This document shows positions 61,976-64,000 of a DNA stretch of 64,000 nt, piece after piece. The position numbers and the translations under genes are program-made. The stretch covers positions 5,221,264 to 5,285,263 of the forward strand of contig VUYV01000053.1 in the NCBI GenBank assembly GCA_008711295.1, written 5' to 3'. Position 1 is the stretch's first letter. The number at the start of each line of letters is the position of its first letter. The notes under the pieces are model-generated. The model worked only from the letters and a program-made list of their open reading frames with translations. It did not search any database and was not told the DNA's origin. This DNA is from Anarhynchus alexandrinus. Lineage: Eukaryota > Chordata > Aves > Charadriiformes > Charadriidae.

Positions 61976-63185
61976 TTAACATAACAAGATTTTCCCAGAG
62001 CTGTGTGTTTTGACTCTGTTAGGTCTTTCAACCCACATATGGATAATATATATGTATTTTACTTATGCACAGATGTTTTAGTCCCTGGGTAGAAACAGTC
62101 ATTTGGGTGCTGGCAGAATTCCTCTGTACTAATGTTATTCTTTTAAAAGTCACACCAGTTACAGTTTCAGGCCCAGCCAGTGACAAATACAGAGGTGCAA
62201 ATTTGCTCAGGAACATACCACAAACAGAGAGAAAGAGGAAAACTATTTTGTTGAATGATAATTCCCCCTTGGCACCACCCCTGTAACAAGCCTGCCATAG
62301 ATAAATGTGTAATAATGCTGTTGTCTTGAACTATAACTGGCAATTCTGTGGTCATAGCAAACTCTCCTACTTGACTTCACTGCAGTTGTAGGTTTCCTGA
62401 TAGGTTGAATTAATCAATATTTGTAGGCTTCTCTTCCATTCTTACCAACTACCTCTCACCTAGCATCTAGAGTTTCTGCTGCAGAAAAAGAAATGGCACA
62501 AATATCTCAAGGTATTGATTCCTCTTTGGTATCAATGTTCCCTTGTCTGTGGACAACAAATGTAAAAAGTCTGGTGGGAAAACAGGCATTCTGCTGTTGT
62601 TTTAACCTTAGCCTAGAATGCTTTCAGCTACTGTGATATATTAGAAGAACAAGATTTTCAACATGAAGGACTTTAAAAATCCTCTCCTAAGTTCTTTATT
62701 TAGGTACTCATTTGTAAGTGGCCTCATTTCCCAGAATATGAAGCAACCAGCACTCCTCACTGTTTCCACCTGGATCTTCGGGATTAGACCTGCTCTCCCA
62801 AGCATTGCTTTATAAACTCATATGGAGGCGCACTCTGTGATCCAAAGAACTTGGGGTTTGTTTGTGTTCTTAACAGCAGAACTAGTCACGTTGTCTGGCC
62901 TGGACAAAACATTGACGAATTTTAACACCTGAGGAGAATCAAAGCATTATCAAACATTGCCCTCGGAGAGTGCCTTTTAGGTGTCAGCGCAAACATGGAG
63001 ATGGTCCTTTTCTCCCATAGATCACACATGAAGTGTATCTTATCTGACCCTCCTTGAAATCCATGGGGGTTCTGTCATTAAGTCAACAGTAAGCCCGCAG
63101 TTTATTATTTGTAATGTATTTCTTATTTGTTCAACCCGAGCACTGCTTTTGGTGTTTTCCGGATAAGCAAGAAAGTTCAATAGAC
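61976..63185. other. unique non-coding DNA
   Basis: No gene or recognisable repeat was found. Confidence 0.5.
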
Positions 63186-63262
63186 TGATTCCGGTCTCCA
63201 ATGTGTTTTCCATGGATGTAATTCCAACAGCTTCTGATTTACACCAATCAGAGTTCAGAGCT
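63186..63262 (+). repeat. ancient repeat relic (family A)
   Basis: TTCCATGGATGTAATTCCAAC is followed by AGCTTCTGATTTACACCAATC and AGAGTTCAGAGC. The GATTTACACCA core and the preceding 'catggatgtaattcca' block place it in the same family as the fragments at 15.8 and 44.3 kb. The left arm is weak. Confidence 0.5.
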
Positions 63263-63984
63263 AGGCTCAGCATCCCAGCACAGCACAATTGGCCTGTGAA
63301 TTTTTGCACGTTTTGCTGTTTCCTAATGTTTGTTTGGATTTCACATGCTGCTCAGGCAAAATTAATTGCCTGCACATTTCTGAAAATTTAGTTCAATGAT
63401 CTGTTTTTCTATTTCCTGGACAATGTATGCTTCTGGCTGCCAAAAATAACTCCAAGAGGCACGTTACATGGAAGCTGGGATTATCCATGGAAAGTAATAG
63501 TAGTACTCTCATGCACGAAGAATGAGCAGGCTGCCGATTGTAATATGTTTAAAGGGTCAACAGAAATCTATAAGTGGTCAAGAAACAAGACAAACATCGG
63601 CCACCAGTCTGATGGGAAAAGCAACATCCATTAAGTCCATTAAATTTAACATTGAAATCAATGTTTAAACCACAAGAAGTAATTAGTGTAATTCATATTA
63701 CAGACCTTTGGATTTTTGAAACCAGGTTTAATTATATTGAAAAATGACAGCTTCATTTTCCCTCTATGGGTAGGTTACTACCATGTTCCCGATACCTTTA
63801 TTAGGGCTGGGTGCCGATATCAGGTTTTTAATGACATTAAGCAAAGTAGTGTTTCAGCCATTTGAGGAACAATAAATCGGGTTAGATTCTTTTTGAATGG
63901 AGACAACACAGATCAAGTGGCTTTTAAATCATTTTCCTTTATCACTGAGAAGTGGAGCTGTTCACTTGAAACAGCAGCCTGTGG
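63263..63984. other. unique, possibly conserved non-coding DNA
   Basis: This is a clean AT-rich unique block with GAAGTAATTAGTGTAATTC (63677-63695) and GGTTTAATTATATTG, homeodomain-type words without repeat decay. It is a low-confidence candidate conserved element. Confidence 0.25.
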
Positions 63985-64000
63985 AAAAAAAAAAAAAAAA
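63985..64000. repeat. A-run cut by the window edge
   Basis: Sixteen consecutive A's reach the last base, so the full length is unknown. The sequence before it shows no SINE body or polyadenylation signal. Confidence 0.8.

Noticed and set aside
1..64000. CRISPR arrays, operons or prokaryotic regulatory sites
   Set aside because: The window is vertebrate genomic DNA (CR1 LINEs, MIR-like SINEs); no regularly spaced repeats or bacterial gene structure exist.

Overview
This window looks like ordinary intergenic or deep-intronic DNA from a bird. It is AT-rich overall (about 40% GC by eye). The only clearly recognisable mobile elements are 5'-truncated CR1 LINEs of the avian type, which carry the 3' tail with GATGATCTTTAAGGTCCC and ATTCTAT motifs. 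There are also very old amniote-wide repeat relics. CR1 elements also occur in crocodilians and turtles, so 'bird' is an inference from the low repeat load and the CR1 types. I cannot name the species or the locus.

I found no protein-coding gene that I can defend. The open frames are short, overlap on both strands, have no recognisable domains, and are what random AT-rich DNA gives. The only real coding traces are decayed pieces of the CR1 reverse transcriptase (27074-27865 minus; 32119-32777 plus). No rRNA, tRNA, CRISPR array or confident microRNA was seen.

Layout. 1-17 kb is unique sequence with one MIR-like SINE relic (2488-2697), small tandem duplications, GC-richer patches near 5.1-5.6 and 13.4-13.7 kb, and stretches that look like conserved non-coding DNA. 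17-19 kb holds another SINE-like fragment and a probable solo LTR of an old endogenous retrovirus (17751-18857). 20.0-20.3 kb is a CpG cluster in a CpG-poor background. 21-33 kb holds three CR1 copies (24088-24163 plus, 27074-27865 minus, 32119-32934 plus), a palindromic relic at 21.2 kb and an exon-like open stretch at 31.2-31.4 kb. 33-50 kb is mostly unique AT-rich DNA with three palindromic relics (36.2, 44.3 and 45.1 kb). 50-57 kb has GC-richer patches of unknown origin, a polypyrimidine tract with the single N (51414) and a MIR-like relic at 55.8 kb. 57-64 kb is again AT-rich, with two more palindromic relics (61.9 and 63.2 kb) and a terminal A-run.

The most interesting pattern is a scattered set of short (about 60-95 bp), imperfectly palindromic, mutually similar fragments built around a GATTTACACCAG-like core. 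All are very diverged and five lie in the plus orientation. I regard them as remnants of one or two ancient amniote repeat families. No new biological system is evident. Candidate regulatory stretches are given with low confidence, because only a cross-species alignment could establish them.
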